Source: Streptomyces sp. NBC_00236 (GTDB lineage Bacteria; Actinomycetota; Actinomycetes; Streptomycetales; Streptomycetaceae). Taken from it: 64,000 nt of DNA. The number at the start of each line of letters is the position of its first letter. Position 1 is the first letter of the stretch. Under the pieces are notes generated by a model. It saw nothing but the letters and a program-made list of their open reading frames with translations, searched no databases and was not told the origin of the DNA. Position numbers and translations under genes: made by a program. Of this stretch, positions 1-9,466 are shown piece by piece. The DNA lies in contig NZ_CP108100.1 of assembly GCF_036195045.1 (NCBI RefSeq), positions 6,200,001 to 6,264,000 on the forward strand. Direction: 5' to 3'.

Positions 1-699
1 GTCTCGCTGATGAAGGGCGTCGAACTCGGCACCGCGAAGCGGATGAGCGAGGTCATCGAGGACGTCACGAAGGTCTCCGCCGACCGCATCGCCGTCGTCA
101 CCGGACCCAACCTCGCCAAGGAGATCGCCGAACGCCGCCCCGCCGCGGCCGTCGTCGCCTGTCAGGACGAGTCCGTCGCACGCCGCCTCCAGGCCGCCTG
201 CCACACCCCGTACTTCCGCCCGTACACCAGCACCGACGTGGTCGGCTGCGAACTCGGGGGCGCCGTCAAGAACGTCATCGGGCTGGCCGTCGGCATCGCC
301 GACGGCATGGGGCTCGGCGACAACACCAAGGGCTCGCTCATCACCCGCGGCCTCGCCGAGACCATCCGCCTCGGCGTGGCCATGGGCGCCGATCCGCTGA
401 CCTTCTCCGGACTCGCGGGCCTCGGGGACCTGGTGGCGACCTGCTCGTCGCCGCTCTCGCGCAACCACACCTTCGGCACCAACCTCGGCCGCGGCATGAC
501 GCTCCAGGAGACCATCGCCGTCACCAAGCAGACCGCCGAGGGCGTCAAGTCGTGCGAGTCGGTGCTTGACCTGGCCCGACGGCACGGAGTCGAGATGCCC
601 CTCACCGAGACGGTCGTCAGCATCGTCCACGAGGGCAAGCCGCCGCTGGTCGCGCTCAAGGAACTGATGGCACGCAGCGCCAAGGCCGAACGGCACTGA
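1..699 (+). CDS. gpsA: glycerol-3-phosphate dehydrogenase [NAD(P)+], 5' end outside window
   Basis: This enzyme reduces dihydroxyacetone phosphate to sn-glycerol 3-phosphate in the cytoplasm, the entry point to phospholipid synthesis. The open frame runs in from the left edge, so the N-terminal NAD-binding fold is missing and only about the last 230 residues are visible. They include [10 protein letters not shown], the catalytic-lysine segment [20 protein letters not shown] and the substrate-binding loop [20 protein letters not shown], all standard for GpsA. An internal ATG at 10 is not the real start. ddlA follows 69 bases downstream but has its own promoter. Confidence 0.95.
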   Translation, partial: VSLMKGVELGTAKRMSEVIEDVTKVSADRIAVVTGPNLAKEIAERRPAAAVVACQDESVARRLQAACHTPYFRPYTSTDVVGCELGGAVKNVIGLAVGIADGMGLGDNTKGSLITRGLAETIRLGVAMGADPLTFSGLAGLGDLVATCSSPLSRNHTFGTNLGRGMTLQETIAVTKQTAEGVKSCESVLDLARRHGVEMPLTETVVSIVHEGKPPLVALKELMARSAKAERH

Positions 700-730
700 C
701 CCCGTTCGGCCCCGGACGGCCCCGGCCGCG

Positions 731-768
731 CTGACGCGACCCGTACCAGCAGGTACGCTCATCGCGAT
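731..768 (+). promoter_or_regulatory. ddlA promoter, probably giving a leaderless mRNA
   Basis: A -35-like CTGACG (731-736) is followed after 17 bases by a -10-like TACGCT (754-759). The ddlA ATG at 769 lies only nine bases after the -10 hexamer and no Shine-Dalgarno sequence is visible. Transcription would therefore start at or next to the start codon. A small inverted repeat, CGTACC-agca-GGTACG (742-757), overlaps the spacer and the -10. Confidence 0.55.
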
Positions 769-1926
769 ATGAGCAGCGAGAACCTCCCCCAGAGTACGGA
801 GCAGCAGCTCCGCAAGCCGCGTGTGGCCGTCGTGTTCGGCGGCCGCAGCTCCGAGCACGGCATTTCGGTGGTCACGGCCGGTGCGGTCCTGAACGCGATC
901 GACCGGACGAAGTACGACGTCCTGCCGATCGGCATCACGACGGACGGCCGCTGGGCGCTCACCGCCGACGAACCCGAACGCATGGCCATCACGGACCGGA
1001 AGATGCCCGACGTGGCACAACTGGCCGAGTCCGACGAGGGCGGCGTGGTGCTCTCCGTCGATCCCGGCAGCCGTGAAGTGGTCTACAGCGAGCCCGGATC
1101 GGTCCCCAAGGCGCTCGGCGAGGTCGACGTCGTCTTCCCCGTCCTGCACGGTCCCTACGGTGAGGACGGCACGCTCCAGGGCCTCCTGGAGCTCTCCGGT
1201 GTGCCGTACGTCGGCGCCGGTGTCCTCGCCTCGGCGGTCGGCCAGGACAAGGAGTACATGAAGCGCGTCTTCACCTCCTTCGGGCTCCCCGTCGGGCCGT
1301 ACGTGGTCGTGCGCCCCCGCGAGTGGGACAACGACCCCCAGGGCGCCCGCGAGCGCATCACGGACTTCGCCGACGAGCACGGCTGGCCGCTCTTCATCAA
1401 GCCCGCCCGGGCCGGCTCTTCCATCGGCATCACCAAGGTCGACGACGTCTCCGGCCTCGACGAGGCGATCGAGGAGGCCCGCCGCCACGACCCCAAGTTC
1501 CTGGTGGAGTCGCTGCTGCGGGGCCGCGAGATCGAGTGCGGGGTGCTGGAGTTCGAGGACGGTCCGCGCGCCAGCGTGCCGGCCGAGATCCCGCCGGTCA
1601 CCTCGCACGACTTCTACGACTTCGAGGCCAAGTACATCGACGCGGCGTCCGGCATCGTGCCCGCCCCGCTCACCGAGGAGGAGACCGCCGAGGTCCAGCG
1701 GCTCGCCGTCGAGGCCTTCGAGGCAGCCTCCTGCGAGGGGCTGGTGCGTGCCGACTTCTTCCTCACCGAGGACGGCGGCTTCGTCATCAACGAGATCAAC
1801 ACCCTGCCGGGCTTCACCCCGATCTCCATGTACCCGCGGATGTGGCAGGAGAGCGGCGTCAGTTACCAGCAGCTGGTGGACCGGCTCATCCAGGCGGCGC
1901 TGGACCGGCCGACCGGCCTGCGCTGA
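769..1926 (+). CDS. ddlA: D-alanine--D-alanine ligase
   Basis: This 385-residue ATP-grasp enzyme joins two D-alanines for the peptidoglycan stem peptide. The N-terminal segment RVAVVFGGRSSEHGIS is the Ddl signature. The ATP-binding stretch FIKPARAGSSIGITK and the metal-binding C-terminal segment NEINTLPGFTPISMYP are intact, and the length is normal for the family. The gene ends in a convergent hairpin with a reverse-strand gene. Nothing such as a vanH or vanX neighbour points to the D-Ala-D-Lac ligases of glycopeptide resistance, so I read it as the housekeeping ligase. Confidence 0.96.
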   Translation: MSSENLPQSTEQQLRKPRVAVVFGGRSSEHGISVVTAGAVLNAIDRTKYDVLPIGITTDGRWALTADEPERMAITDRKMPDVAQLAESDEGGVVLSVDPGSREVVYSEPGSVPKALGEVDVVFPVLHGPYGEDGTLQGLLELSGVPYVGAGVLASAVGQDKEYMKRVFTSFGLPVGPYVVVRPREWDNDPQGARERITDFADEHGWPLFIKPARAGSSIGITKVDDVSGLDEAIEEARRHDPKFLVESLLRGREIECGVLEFEDGPRASVPAEIPPVTSHDFYDFEAKYIDAASGIVPAPLTEEETAEVQRLAVEAFEAASCEGLVRADFFLTEDGGFVINEINTLPGFTPISMYPRMWQESGVSYQQLVDRLIQAALDRPTGLR

Positions 1927-1942
1927 GGGGCACCAGGACGGC

Positions 1943-1978
1943 CGAGGGGGTGCGCTCCGGGCGGAGCGCACCCCCTCG
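1943..1978. terminator. bidirectional hairpin terminator between ddlA and the DUF3515 gene
   Basis: A perfect 16-bp stem starts CGAGGGGGTGCG on the left and closes with its exact complement on the right, around a GGGC loop. It lies between two convergent genes, 16 bases after the ddlA stop and 6 bases from the opposing stop, so it can serve both. There is no T tract, as is usual in Streptomyces. Confidence 0.8.
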
Positions 1979-1984
1979 CAGCCC

Positions 1985-2476
1985 TTACAGACCGCTGGGA
2001 ACCGTCTTCTTGACCGGTGCGGCGAAGGCGGCCAGCGGGGTCGCGTCGTGCGCGTACGCCGCGGAGAAGGTGACCTCGACGTACGCCTTGCGCAGGGTGG
2101 TCGTGAACCGGGGTCCGTCGTCCTCCCGTTGCTCCAGCAGCCAGTTGACGCCGTCGGCCTCGGCGGCCTTCGACTGTGGGTCGTTCATCTTCGCGGGGCG
2201 CGCGACACCGCAGCGCAGTACGATCGCCCCGTCCCCCCACCCGGCGGTCAGATCCGAACGGGGCGCGGGATCAGTGCGCTCCAGACCGGCAACGGAACGC
2301 GGCAGCTCCTTGTGCAGGGCGCGGCAGTAGGCTGCGGCTTCCGAGGAGGGCGTGGGCACCGTGACCGATGCCGACGGATCCGTGGAAGTGCAGCCCACCG
2401 CGGCGGCCAGGAGCACCAGGGCGACGGACGGACCGAGGAGCACGGGGTGGAGGAGCCGGCGGCAGGAAGATGTCAC
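1985..2476 (-). CDS. DUF3515 family lipoprotein
   Basis: This 163-residue protein has an N-terminal arginine-containing leader, a hydrophobic stretch and a lipobox ending AAAVGC, with cysteine near residue 29. It should be exported, lipid-modified and anchored outside the membrane. The mature part resembles the actinobacterial DUF3515 family, whose function is unknown, and in streptomycetes that family commonly sits beside ddlA and thiL. The start is GTG and the stop is TAA. It is read toward ddlA and ends at the shared terminator. Confidence 0.8.
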   Translation of the reverse strand: MTSSCRRLLHPVLLGPSVALVLLAAAVGCTSTDPSASVTVPTPSSEAAAYCRALHKELPRSVAGLERTDPAPRSDLTAGWGDGAIVLRCGVARPAKMNDPQSKAAEADGVNWLLEQREDDGPRFTTTLRKAYVEVTFSAAYAHDATPLAAFAAPVKKTVPSGL

Positions 2477-2496
2477 CGGCCCAGCGTAGACGGGGG

Positions 2497-2730
2497 CTAC
2501 AGGTGAACGACCGGACAGGTCAGGGTTCGGGTGATGCCGTCCACCTGCTGGACCTTGGCGACCACCATGCGTCCGAGTTCATCGACCGTGTCGGCCTGGG
2601 CCCGCACGATCACGTCGTAGGGGCCGGTGACGTCCTCTGCCTGGATCACTCCCGGAATCTTGGCGATGGTCTCGGCGACTGTCGACGCCTTGCCCACCTC
2701 GGTCTGGATAAGGATGTACGCCTGTACCAC
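2497..2730 (-). CDS. stand-alone Lrp/AsnC ligand-binding (RAM) domain protein
   Basis: This 77-residue protein consists only of the ligand-binding domain of Lrp/AsnC regulators and has no helix-turn-helix. Recognisable features are VVQAYILIQTEVGKA at the start, the glycine segment VTGPYDVIVRAQADT and the C-terminal TLTCPVV strand. I chose the GTG at 2730 because GGAGG lies four bases upstream and the family starts here; the longer upstream frame is unsupported. Such proteins form rings and may sense amino acids or modulate full-length Lrp proteins. The same layout next to thiL is common in Streptomyces. Confidence 0.88.
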   Translation of the reverse strand: MVQAYILIQTEVGKASTVAETIAKIPGVIQAEDVTGPYDVIVRAQADTVDELGRMVVAKVQQVDGITRTLTCPVVHL

Positions 2731-3038
2731 GGAACCTCCAGGGCGGCCACGAGGATCATGTGGGGGAAAGGGACGCCACGTTATCGCGTTGCCGTGGGCC
2801 GCGGGGAGACCTGCGGGCCGGATGACGCCCACAGCGTGGCGTACACAACACACAAGTTGACGTATCTCTTGACAGTACCGACAGCAGTGAAGGCCCGCGA
2901 CCGCAAGCTCGGCGGCGCGGACGGGGGACAGGCGGGACTGGTGTGCCCGTGACCACCAGGGCGGTGCACGGTCCGGACGCCCGGCCGCCGAAGCCGGCCG
3001 GACGCGCGTCCGGCCCCATAGATGAGAGGTGAGACTCG
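2731..3038. other. divergent intergenic region between the Lrp-domain gene and thiL
   Basis: These 308 bases carry no supported gene. They must hold divergent promoters. Two -35-like elements, TTGACG (2857-2862) and TTGACA (2869-2874), lie twelve bases apart in an A+T-richer patch, but no convincing -10 partner is visible. Confidence 0.5.
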
Positions 3039-4010
3039 GTGAAGGGAACCGTGGGCGAGTTGGGGGAGTTCGGGCTCATCAGGGAACTGACCTCCCGGCT
3101 CACCACCACTCCGGCGGTACGACTGGGCCCCGGCGACGACGCCGCGGTCATCACCGCCCCCGACCGCAGGGTCGTGGCCAGCACGGACATCCTGCTGGAG
3201 GGACGGCACTTCCGGCGTGACTGGTCGACGGCGTACGACGTCGGCCGCAAGGCCGCCGCACAGAACCTCGCCGACATCGCCGCCATGGGCGCCGTGCCCA
3301 CCGCACTGCTCCTCGGCCTCGTCGTCCCCGCCGAACTCCCGGTCACCTGGGCCGGGGAGCTGATGGACGGCATCCGCGACGAGTGCCAGGTCGCCGGGGC
3401 GGCCGTGGTCGGCGGCGACGTCGTGCGCGGCGACACCATCACCGTCGCGATCACCGCGCTCGGAGATCTGCGCAACCACGAACCCGTCACCAGGGCGGGG
3501 GCCCAGCCCGGCGACGTCGTCGCCGTCACGGGCTGGCTCGGCTGGTCCGCCGCGGGGTACGCCGTGCTCTCGCGCGGATTCCGCTCGCCCCGCGCCTTCG
3601 TGGAGGCGCACCGGCGCCCCGAACCGCCGTACCACGCGGGTCCCGCGGCGGCCGGACTCGGTGCCACCGCGATGACGGATGTCAGCGACGGACTCGTCGC
3701 CGACCTCGGCCACATCGCCGAGGCCAGCAAGGTCCGCATCGACCTGCGTTCCGGGCTGATCGACATCCCGTCCCAGATGTCCGACATCGGGCAGGCCGTC
3801 GGCGTGGACCCGCTCCAGTGGGTGCTCACCGGCGGAGAGGACCACGCGATCGTCGCGACGTTCCCGTCGGACGTGAAGCTGCCGGCCCGCTGGAAGGTGA
3901 TCGGAGAGGTCCTCAACCCCTCCGCACTGCCGCAGGTGACGGTCGACGGGGCGCCCTGGACGAGCAAGAACGGCTGGGACCACTTCGGTGACATCGAGGA
4001 CGCCCAGTAG
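3039..4010 (+). CDS. thiL: thiamine-monophosphate kinase
   Basis: ThiL phosphorylates thiamine monophosphate to thiamine diphosphate, the active cofactor, using ATP. The 323-residue protein begins near [15 protein letters not shown] and carries the family's GPGDDAAVI motif and the metal-binding segment [31 protein letters not shown] near the C-terminus matches the usual GGEDYEL region. The GTG start is preceded by GAGAGGTGAG. thiD follows directly, so the two last steps of thiamine cofactor salvage and synthesis are together. Confidence 0.95.
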   Translation: MKGTVGELGEFGLIRELTSRLTTTPAVRLGPGDDAAVITAPDRRVVASTDILLEGRHFRRDWSTAYDVGRKAAAQNLADIAAMGAVPTALLLGLVVPAELPVTWAGELMDGIRDECQVAGAAVVGGDVVRGDTITVAITALGDLRNHEPVTRAGAQPGDVVAVTGWLGWSAAGYAVLSRGFRSPRAFVEAHRRPEPPYHAGPAAAGLGATAMTDVSDGLVADLGHIAEASKVRIDLRSGLIDIPSQMSDIGQAVGVDPLQWVLTGGEDHAIVATFPSDVKLPARWKVIGEVLNPSALPQVTVDGAPWTSKNGWDHFGDIEDAQ

Positions 4011-4020
4011 ATTGCCGCGT

Positions 4021-4830
4021 ATGCCGATACCTTCCGCCGTACCGCCCCGTGTGCTCACCGTCGCCGGATCCGATTCCGGCGGCGGTGCGGGCATCCAGGC
4101 CGATCTGAAGACGATGCTGGCGTTCGGGACCCACGGCATGAGCGTGCTGACCGCCGTCACCGCACAGAACTCGCAGGGTGTGCAGGGCGCCTGGGAACTG
4201 CCCGCCGAAGCCGTGCGCGCCCAGTACCGCAGCGTCGTGGACGACATAGGGGTGAGCGCGGTCAAGACCGGCATGCTGGCGTCGGCGCTGCTCGTCGAGA
4301 CCGTGGCCGCACTCCTCGCCGGTACCGACGCCCCCGTGGTCGTCGACCCGGTCGGTGTCTCCAAGCACGGGGACCCGCTGCTGGCCGCCGAGGCGCTCGA
4401 CTCGGTCCGTACGAAACTGCTGCCCGTCGCGACCGTGGCGACCCCGAACCTCGACGAAGTGGCACAGCTCACCGGCATCACGGTCACCGACGAGGCCGGA
4501 ATGCGGCAGGCCGCGGCCGCCCTGCTCGGATACGGGCCCCGCTGGGTCGTCGTGAAGGGCGGTCATCTGCCGGGCGAACCCGTCGACCTGCTCACCGACG
4601 GCGCCGAGGAGCACTGGCTGCGCGCCCCCCGTCACGACAACCGGCACACCCACGGCACGGGCTGCACGCTCGCCTCCGCCATCGCCTGCGGACTGGCCCT
4701 GGGCCAGGACGTGCCCACGGCGGTGCGGGCCGCGAAGACCTATGTCACGGGCGCGATCATGGCCGGCTTCCCGCTGGGATCGGGGATCGGCCCGGTCGAC
4801 CACGGGTGGCGGCTGCGGGACGCCCGCTGA
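4021..4830 (+). CDS. thiD: bifunctional hydroxymethylpyrimidine/phosphomethylpyrimidine kinase
   Basis: ThiD phosphorylates HMP and HMP-P to give the pyrimidine half of thiamine. The ribokinase-fold protein of 269 residues shows [20 protein letters not shown] near its start and the anion-hole motif [18 protein letters not shown] near its end. I prefer ATG 4021: the thiL stop codon forms part of a -10-like TAGATT (4008-4013) just seven bases before this ATG, and family members start right before [12 protein letters not shown] at 3988 overlapping thiL is an alternative giving 280 residues. Confidence 0.93.
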   Translation: MPIPSAVPPRVLTVAGSDSGGGAGIQADLKTMLAFGTHGMSVLTAVTAQNSQGVQGAWELPAEAVRAQYRSVVDDIGVSAVKTGMLASALLVETVAALLAGTDAPVVVDPVGVSKHGDPLLAAEALDSVRTKLLPVATVATPNLDEVAQLTGITVTDEAGMRQAAAALLGYGPRWVVVKGGHLPGEPVDLLTDGAEEHWLRAPRHDNRHTHGTGCTLASAIACGLALGQDVPTAVRAAKTYVTGAIMAGFPLGSGIGPVDHGWRLRDAR

Positions 4831-4854
4831 CCCGCTCCTGCGCGGCAGCACAGC

Positions 4855-4888
4855 AAAAAGCCGGTCCACCGAGGTGGACCGGCTTTTT
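4855..4888. terminator. bidirectional intrinsic terminator between thiD and rpmB
   Basis: A perfect 16-bp inverted repeat, AAAAAGCCGGTCCACC and its complement, is separated by GA. The arms end in A5 and T5 tracts, so either strand gives a G+C-rich hairpin followed by uridines. This is an unusually classical terminator for a high-G+C genome and serves both convergent genes. Confidence 0.92.
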
Positions 4889-4922
4889 GGGCAACCGGTA
4901 GGGCTGCGCTACGACGGGAACG

Positions 4923-5108
4923 TCAGCGCGCGACCTTGCCGGCCTTGATGCACGAGGTGCAGACGTTGAGCCGCTTCGGCGTCCGCCCGACCACGGCACG
5001 CACGCGCTGGATGTTGGGATTCCAGCGACGGGACGTACGGCGGTGCGAGTGCGAAATGCTGTTGCCGAAGCTCGGCCCCTTGCCGCAAACGTCGCAGTTG
5101 GCAGCCAC
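4923..5108 (-). CDS. rpmB: 50S ribosomal protein L28 (zinc-ribbon type)
   Basis: This 61-residue protein belongs to bL28 of the large ribosomal subunit. It keeps two CxxC pairs, CDVCGK at the N-terminus and CTSC near the C-terminus, so it is the zinc-binding (C+) form rather than the cysteine-free paralogue that streptomycetes express under zinc starvation. The GTG start is preceded by GGAGTG. It ends at the strong terminator shared with thiD and is transcribed divergently from the FakA-like gene. Confidence 0.96.
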   Translation of the reverse strand: MAANCDVCGKGPSFGNSISHSHRRTSRRWNPNIQRVRAVVGRTPKRLNVCTSCIKAGKVAR

Positions 5109-5141
5109 GGGTCACTCCAAAACTTCAGATGCACTTACAGT

Positions 5142-5162
5142 GAATTCCGGCACGCCGGATTC
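5142..5162. promoter_or_regulatory. inverted repeat in the divergent rpmB / DAK2 gene promoter region
   Basis: The 257 bases between the two divergent genes contain an inverted repeat with arms GAAT-CCGGC and GCCGG-ATTC, one bulged T in the left arm and a two-base loop. It is a candidate operator or leader hairpin for rpmB. I cannot assign a regulator. Confidence 0.3.
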
Positions 5163-5365
5163 ATTGACTGAAGTGGCGGTACCGGGGGATGTTCCCGACT
5201 CTCGCCGGGCAACCGAAGCAGCATACAACGGCTGCGTCGGAGATACGAAACTACCATGGGTGCACAGCCGCCCGTCCCGCCCCGGCCGTCGGCCGGAGCC
5301 GGCGCCGCGCACTAGTCTGCGGTGCAGCCCGCCGTCCCGGTACGCGTTTCGAGGAGGACCATCAG

Positions 5366-7000
5366 GTGCCGCAGACCGCCGACGACCTGGACGCCGTCGC
5401 GGTGCGTACCTGGTGCTCACTGGCGCTGGACGCACTGGGCCGGGAACGCGAGGCCATCGACGCGATCAACGTGTATCCCGTCGCCGACGGCGACACCGGC
5501 ACCAATCTCTACCTGACCGTGGAATCCGCGGCGGCGGCCGTCGAGGCCGTCTTCGCCGCCCACGAGACCGGCACCTCGGTCCCCTCCACCGCCGACGCGG
5601 TACGCGCCATGGCGCACGGGGCGCTGATCGGGGCCCGCGGGAACTCCGGCACGATCCTGGCGCAGCTGCTGCGCGGCATGGCCGAGGTCCTGGCCGAGGG
5701 AGCGGGCGCCGGCCGGCTGTGCCTCGCGCTGACCGGAGCCGCCGCCTCGGCCCGCGAAGCGGTCGCGCACCCCGTCGAAGGCACCGTCCTGACCGTGGCC
5801 GCCGCAGCAGCCGCCGCCGCGGAGCGGGTGGCGGACGGCGCCGGAGCGCCCGCGGTGGTACGGGCGGCGTACGAAGGGGCGCGGACGGCCCTGGAAGCGA
5901 CCCCGGGACAGCTCGCCGTCCTCGGCAGGGCCGGGGTCGTCGACGCCGGCGGACGAGGGCTGGTGGCGGTGCTCGGCGCACTGGTCGAGGCGGTCTCGGG
6001 CCGGGCCCCGGAGCCGGCGTACCAGCCTCCCGCCGCTCCGGCTCCGGCCGCCGCGGTCGCCGGGGACTGCTCCGCGGGCGACGGTCCGCAGGACGGCCCG
6101 GCCTTCGAGGTCATCTACCTGCTGGAGGCGGGGGACCAGGCGGTGGAGCGGCTGCGCGCCCGGCTCGATGCGCTGGGCGACTCCCTCGTGGTGGTCGGCG
6201 GTGACGGGCTGTGGAACGTCCATGTGCACGTCGACGACGCGGGAGCGGCGGTGGAGGCCGGTGTCGAGGCCGGGCGGCCGTACCGCATCCGGATCACCCA
6301 CTTCGCCGCGGACCGGCTGCACGCCCGCCCCGAGCCCGCCCAGCGTGCCGTCGTCGTGGTCGTCCCGGGCGACGGCCTCGGCGGCCTGTGCGCGGAGGCC
6401 GGGGCGACGACGGTGCTCGCGCGGCCCGGGGAGCCCCCGGCCAGCGGCGAACTCGTGGACGCCATCCGCCGCGCGCACGCCCGCGAGGTGGTGCTCCTGC
6501 CCAACGACGGGGACCTGCGCCACACCGCGGCGGCCGCCGCCGAGCAGGCCCGGGCCCAGGGCATCCGGGTCGCCCTCATCCCCACCCGGGCCGCGGTCCA
6601 GGGCATCGCGGCCCTGGCCGTCCACGAACCGGACCGCAGCTTCGACGAGGACGTCGTCGCCATGACCGCGGCGGCCGGCGCCACCCGCTACGCCGAACTG
6701 GCCGTCGCCGAACGGCAGTCCTGGACCATGGCGGGCATCTGCCAGGCCGGCGACATCCTGGGCCTGATCGACGGCGATGTGGCCGTCATCGGCGAGGACG
6801 TCCCCGGGACGGCCCGGAAGGTGCTGGACCGGATGCTGGCGGCGGGCGGCGAACTCGTCACCCTGGTCCTCGGGGAGGACGTCCCCGACACCCTGGCCGA
6901 CATGCTGGAGGAGCATGTCCGCGAGGGCTACCTGGCGGTGGACACGGTGGTCTACCGCGGCGGCCACCAGTGCGCTCCGCTGCTGATCGGCGTGGAGTAG
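5366..7000 (+). CDS. DAK2-domain (FakA-like) fatty acid / dihydroxyacetone kinase family protein
   Basis: The 544-residue protein has an N-terminal DhaL/DAK2 ATP-binding domain: residues about 33-48 read NVYPVADGDTGTNLYL, followed by GARGNSGTILAQLLRG. A long C-terminal FakA-type domain follows, after a proline/alanine-rich linker near residues 205-230. Family knowledge: FakA works with a DegV-like FakB to phosphorylate exogenous fatty acids. The GTG at 5366 has GAGGAGG upstream and begins right before the DhaL domain; longer upstream frames are low-complexity. It precedes recG, the common order in actinobacteria. No DegV partner is in this window. Confidence 0.85.
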   Translation: MPQTADDLDAVAVRTWCSLALDALGREREAIDAINVYPVADGDTGTNLYLTVESAAAAVEAVFAAHETGTSVPSTADAVRAMAHGALIGARGNSGTILAQLLRGMAEVLAEGAGAGRLCLALTGAAASAREAVAHPVEGTVLTVAAAAAAAAERVADGAGAPAVVRAAYEGARTALEATPGQLAVLGRAGVVDAGGRGLVAVLGALVEAVSGRAPEPAYQPPAAPAPAAAVAGDCSAGDGPQDGPAFEVIYLLEAGDQAVERLRARLDALGDSLVVVGGDGLWNVHVHVDDAGAAVEAGVEAGRPYRIRITHFAADRLHARPEPAQRAVVVVVPGDGLGGLCAEAGATTVLARPGEPPASGELVDAIRRAHAREVVLLPNDGDLRHTAAAAAEQARAQGIRVALIPTRAAVQGIAALAVHEPDRSFDEDVVAMTAAAGATRYAELAVAERQSWTMAGICQAGDILGLIDGDVAVIGEDVPGTARKVLDRMLAAGGELVTLVLGEDVPDTLADMLEEHVREGYLAVDTVVYRGGHQCAPLLIGVE

Positions 7001-7110
7001 CGCCGGCGCCGCCGAGGGCCGCGGGATCCGGCGCGGAGCAGCGCCGCCGCCCACGGGATTCCGGGGTTCCGGCGCTGCCCGACGGACAACTGTCAGTGGC
7101 TTGGTGTGCA

Positions 7111-9351
7111 ATGGACCGCGTGTCTGCGTTCGACGAACCCCTCAAGAAGCTGCTCGGTGGCGCCACCGCGAAGGTGATGGCCGAGCACCTCGACCTGCAC
7201 ACGGTCGGTGATCTCCTGCATCACTACCCGCGGCGGTACGAGGAGCGCGGCCGGCTCACGGCGCTCACCGACCTCCCGCTGGAGGAGCACGTGACGGTCG
7301 TCGCCCAGGTCCAGGACGCCCGCGTGATGATGTTCAACGGCGGCCGGGGCAAGCGCCTCGAAGTCACTCTCACCGACGGCCACGGCCGGCTCCAGCTGGT
7401 CTTCTTCGGCCACGGCGTCCACAAGCCGCACAAGGAGCTGCTCCCGGGCCGGCGCGCCATGTTCGCCGGCAAGGTCTCCGTCTTCAACCGCAAGATGCAG
7501 CTGGCCCACCCCACGTACCAGCTGCTCGACGCGGACCCGGCCGACGAGGCCGGGGCGACCGAGGCCGTCGACGCCTTCGCCGGCAAGCTGCTCCCGATCT
7601 ACCCCGCCTGCAAACAGCTCGACTCCTGGCGCATCGCCAAGGCGGTCGACGCCGTACTGCCCAGCGCCCAGGAGGCCGTGGACCCGCTCCCCGCCACGCT
7701 GCGCGAGGGCCGCGGCTTCACCCCGCTGCCCGAGGCCCTCCTGAAGATCCACCGGCCGCAGACCAAGGCCGACGTCGCCGCGGCCAGGGACCGGCTGAAA
7801 TGGGACGAGGCCTTCGTCCTCCAGGTCGCCCTGGCCCGCCGCCGGTACGCGGACACCCAGCTGCCCGCCGTCGCCCGCAAACCGGTCCCCGGGGGACTCC
7901 TCGACGCCTTCGACGCCAAACTGCCGTTCACCCTCACCGACGGCCAGGTCAAGGTCTCCAAGGAGATCTTCGACGGGCTGGCGACCGAGCACCCGATGCA
8001 CCGGCTGCTCCAGGGCGAGGTCGGCTCGGGCAAGACGATGGTCGCCCTGCGCGCCATGCTGGGCACCGTCGACGCCGGCGGACAGGCCGCCATGCTCGCG
8101 CCCACGGAGGTCCTCGCGCAGCAGCACCACCGGTCGATCACCGAGATGATGGGGGAGCTCGCCGAAGGCGGCATGCTGGGCGGGTCCGACCAGGGCACCA
8201 AGGTCGTCCTGCTCACCGGGTCGATGGGGATGGCCGCCCGCCGGCAGGCGCTTCTCGACCTGGTCACCGGTGAGGCCGGGATCGTCATCGGGACGCATGC
8301 CCTGATCGAGGACAAGGTGCGGTTCCACGACCTGGGACTGGTCGTCGTCGACGAGCAGCACCGCTTCGGGGTGGAACAGCGCGACGCCCTTCGGTCCAAG
8401 GCGCACTCCCAGGGGGAAAGGAGGTCGCCGCATCTGCTCGTCATGACCGCCACCCCCATTCCCCGGACCGTCGCGATGACCGTGTTCGGCGATCTGGAGA
8501 CCTCCGTCCTGGACCAGCTGCCCGCCGGCCGCTCGCCGATCGCCAGCCATGTCGTCCCCGCCAAGGACAAACCCCACTTCCTCAGCAGGGCCTGGGAGCG
8601 GGTCCGCGAAGAGGTGGAGAACGGCCACCAGGCCTACGTGGTCTGCCCCCGCATCGGCGACGACGAGGACGACGCCGCCAAGAAGAAGGGGAAGAAGAAG
8701 GCCGACGAGGAGAAGGCAGGGCAGGAGGGGGACAAGCGCCCTCCGCTCGCCGTCCTGGAGATCGCCGAGCAGCTGGCCAAGGGCCCGCTGGCGGGTCTGC
8801 GCATCGAGGTGCTGCACGGCAGGATGCACCCCGACGACAAGGACGACGTGATGCGGCGCTTCGCCGCGGCCCAGGTGGACGTCCTGGTGGCCACCACCGT
8901 CATCGAGGTCGGGGTCAACGTCCCCAACGCCACCGCGATGGTGATCATGGACGCCGACCGGTTCGGCGTCTCCCAGCTCCACCAGCTGCGCGGCCGGGTC
9001 GGCCGAGGATCGGCTCCCGGCCTCTGCCTGCTGGTCAGCGAGGCCCACGAGGCGAGCCCCGCCCGCGCCCGTCTCTCCGCCGTGGCTGCCACCCTCGACG
9101 GCTTCGAGCTCTCCCGGATCGACCTCGAACAGCGGCGCGAGGGTGACGTCCTCGGCCAGGCCCAGTCCGGGGTCCGCTCCTCGCTCCGGGTCCTGAGCGT
9201 CATCGACGACGAGGAGGTCATCGCCGCCGCCCGGCAGGAGGCCGTCACGGTCGTGGCCGCCGACCCGGACCTGGAGCACCTGCCCGAACTGCGTATCGCG
9301 CTCGACGCCCTGCTCGACAAGGACCGTGAGGAGTACCTCGACAAGGGGTGA
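7111..9351 (+). CDS. recG: ATP-dependent DNA helicase RecG
   Basis: RecG reverses stalled replication forks and branch-migrates Holliday junctions. The 746-residue protein begins with the wedge domain (TVGDLLHHYPRRYEERG). Walker A GEVGSGKT lies near residue 300, the DEQH box (DEQHRFGVEQR) near 415, TATPIPRT near 447 and QLRGRVGRGSAPGLCLLV in the second helicase lobe. An unusual lysine/glutamate-rich insert (DDAAKKKGKKKADEEKAG) sits near residues 517-540. ATG 7111 is chosen because the conserved sequence begins right after it; GTG 7120 is possible. No good ribosome-binding site is seen. Confidence 0.94.
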   Translation: MDRVSAFDEPLKKLLGGATAKVMAEHLDLHTVGDLLHHYPRRYEERGRLTALTDLPLEEHVTVVAQVQDARVMMFNGGRGKRLEVTLTDGHGRLQLVFFGHGVHKPHKELLPGRRAMFAGKVSVFNRKMQLAHPTYQLLDADPADEAGATEAVDAFAGKLLPIYPACKQLDSWRIAKAVDAVLPSAQEAVDPLPATLREGRGFTPLPEALLKIHRPQTKADVAAARDRLKWDEAFVLQVALARRRYADTQLPAVARKPVPGGLLDAFDAKLPFTLTDGQVKVSKEIFDGLATEHPMHRLLQGEVGSGKTMVALRAMLGTVDAGGQAAMLAPTEVLAQQHHRSITEMMGELAEGGMLGGSDQGTKVVLLTGSMGMAARRQALLDLVTGEAGIVIGTHALIEDKVRFHDLGLVVVDEQHRFGVEQRDALRSKAHSQGERRSPHLLVMTATPIPRTVAMTVFGDLETSVLDQLPAGRSPIASHVVPAKDKPHFLSRAWERVREEVENGHQAYVVCPRIGDDEDDAAKKKGKKKADEEKAGQEGDKRPPLAVLEIAEQLAKGPLAGLRIEVLHGRMHPDDKDDVMRRFAAAQVDVLVATTVIEVGVNVPNATAMVIMDADRFGVSQLHQLRGRVGRGSAPGLCLLVSEAHEASPARARLSAVAATLDGFELSRIDLEQRREGDVLGQAQSGVRSSLRVLSVIDDEEVIAAARQEAVTVVAADPDLEHLPELRIALDALLDKDREEYLDKG

Positions 9352-9466
9352 CGTGCGAGGGAGGGCGGGCGCCCGGGGGAGCTCCGTCCGGCCCGACGCC
9401 ATATCGTGGGTGGCACGGCGCCCGCAGCACCCTGCGCGCCGCCCCCGACCCGAGGAACAGACACCC

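Noticed and set aside
769..1926. D-alanine-D-lactate ligase (vancomycin resistance type)
   Set aside because: No vanH/vanX neighbours and a gpsA-ddlA core context; the sequence looks like ordinary Ddl.
6211..7110. 300-codon extension upstream of recG
   Set aside because: It runs out of frame through the DAK2 gene; RecG homologues start at about 7111.
5417..7111. Long reverse-strand frame opposite the DAK2-domain gene
   Set aside because: It is an antisense shadow; the forward protein has clear DhaL motifs.
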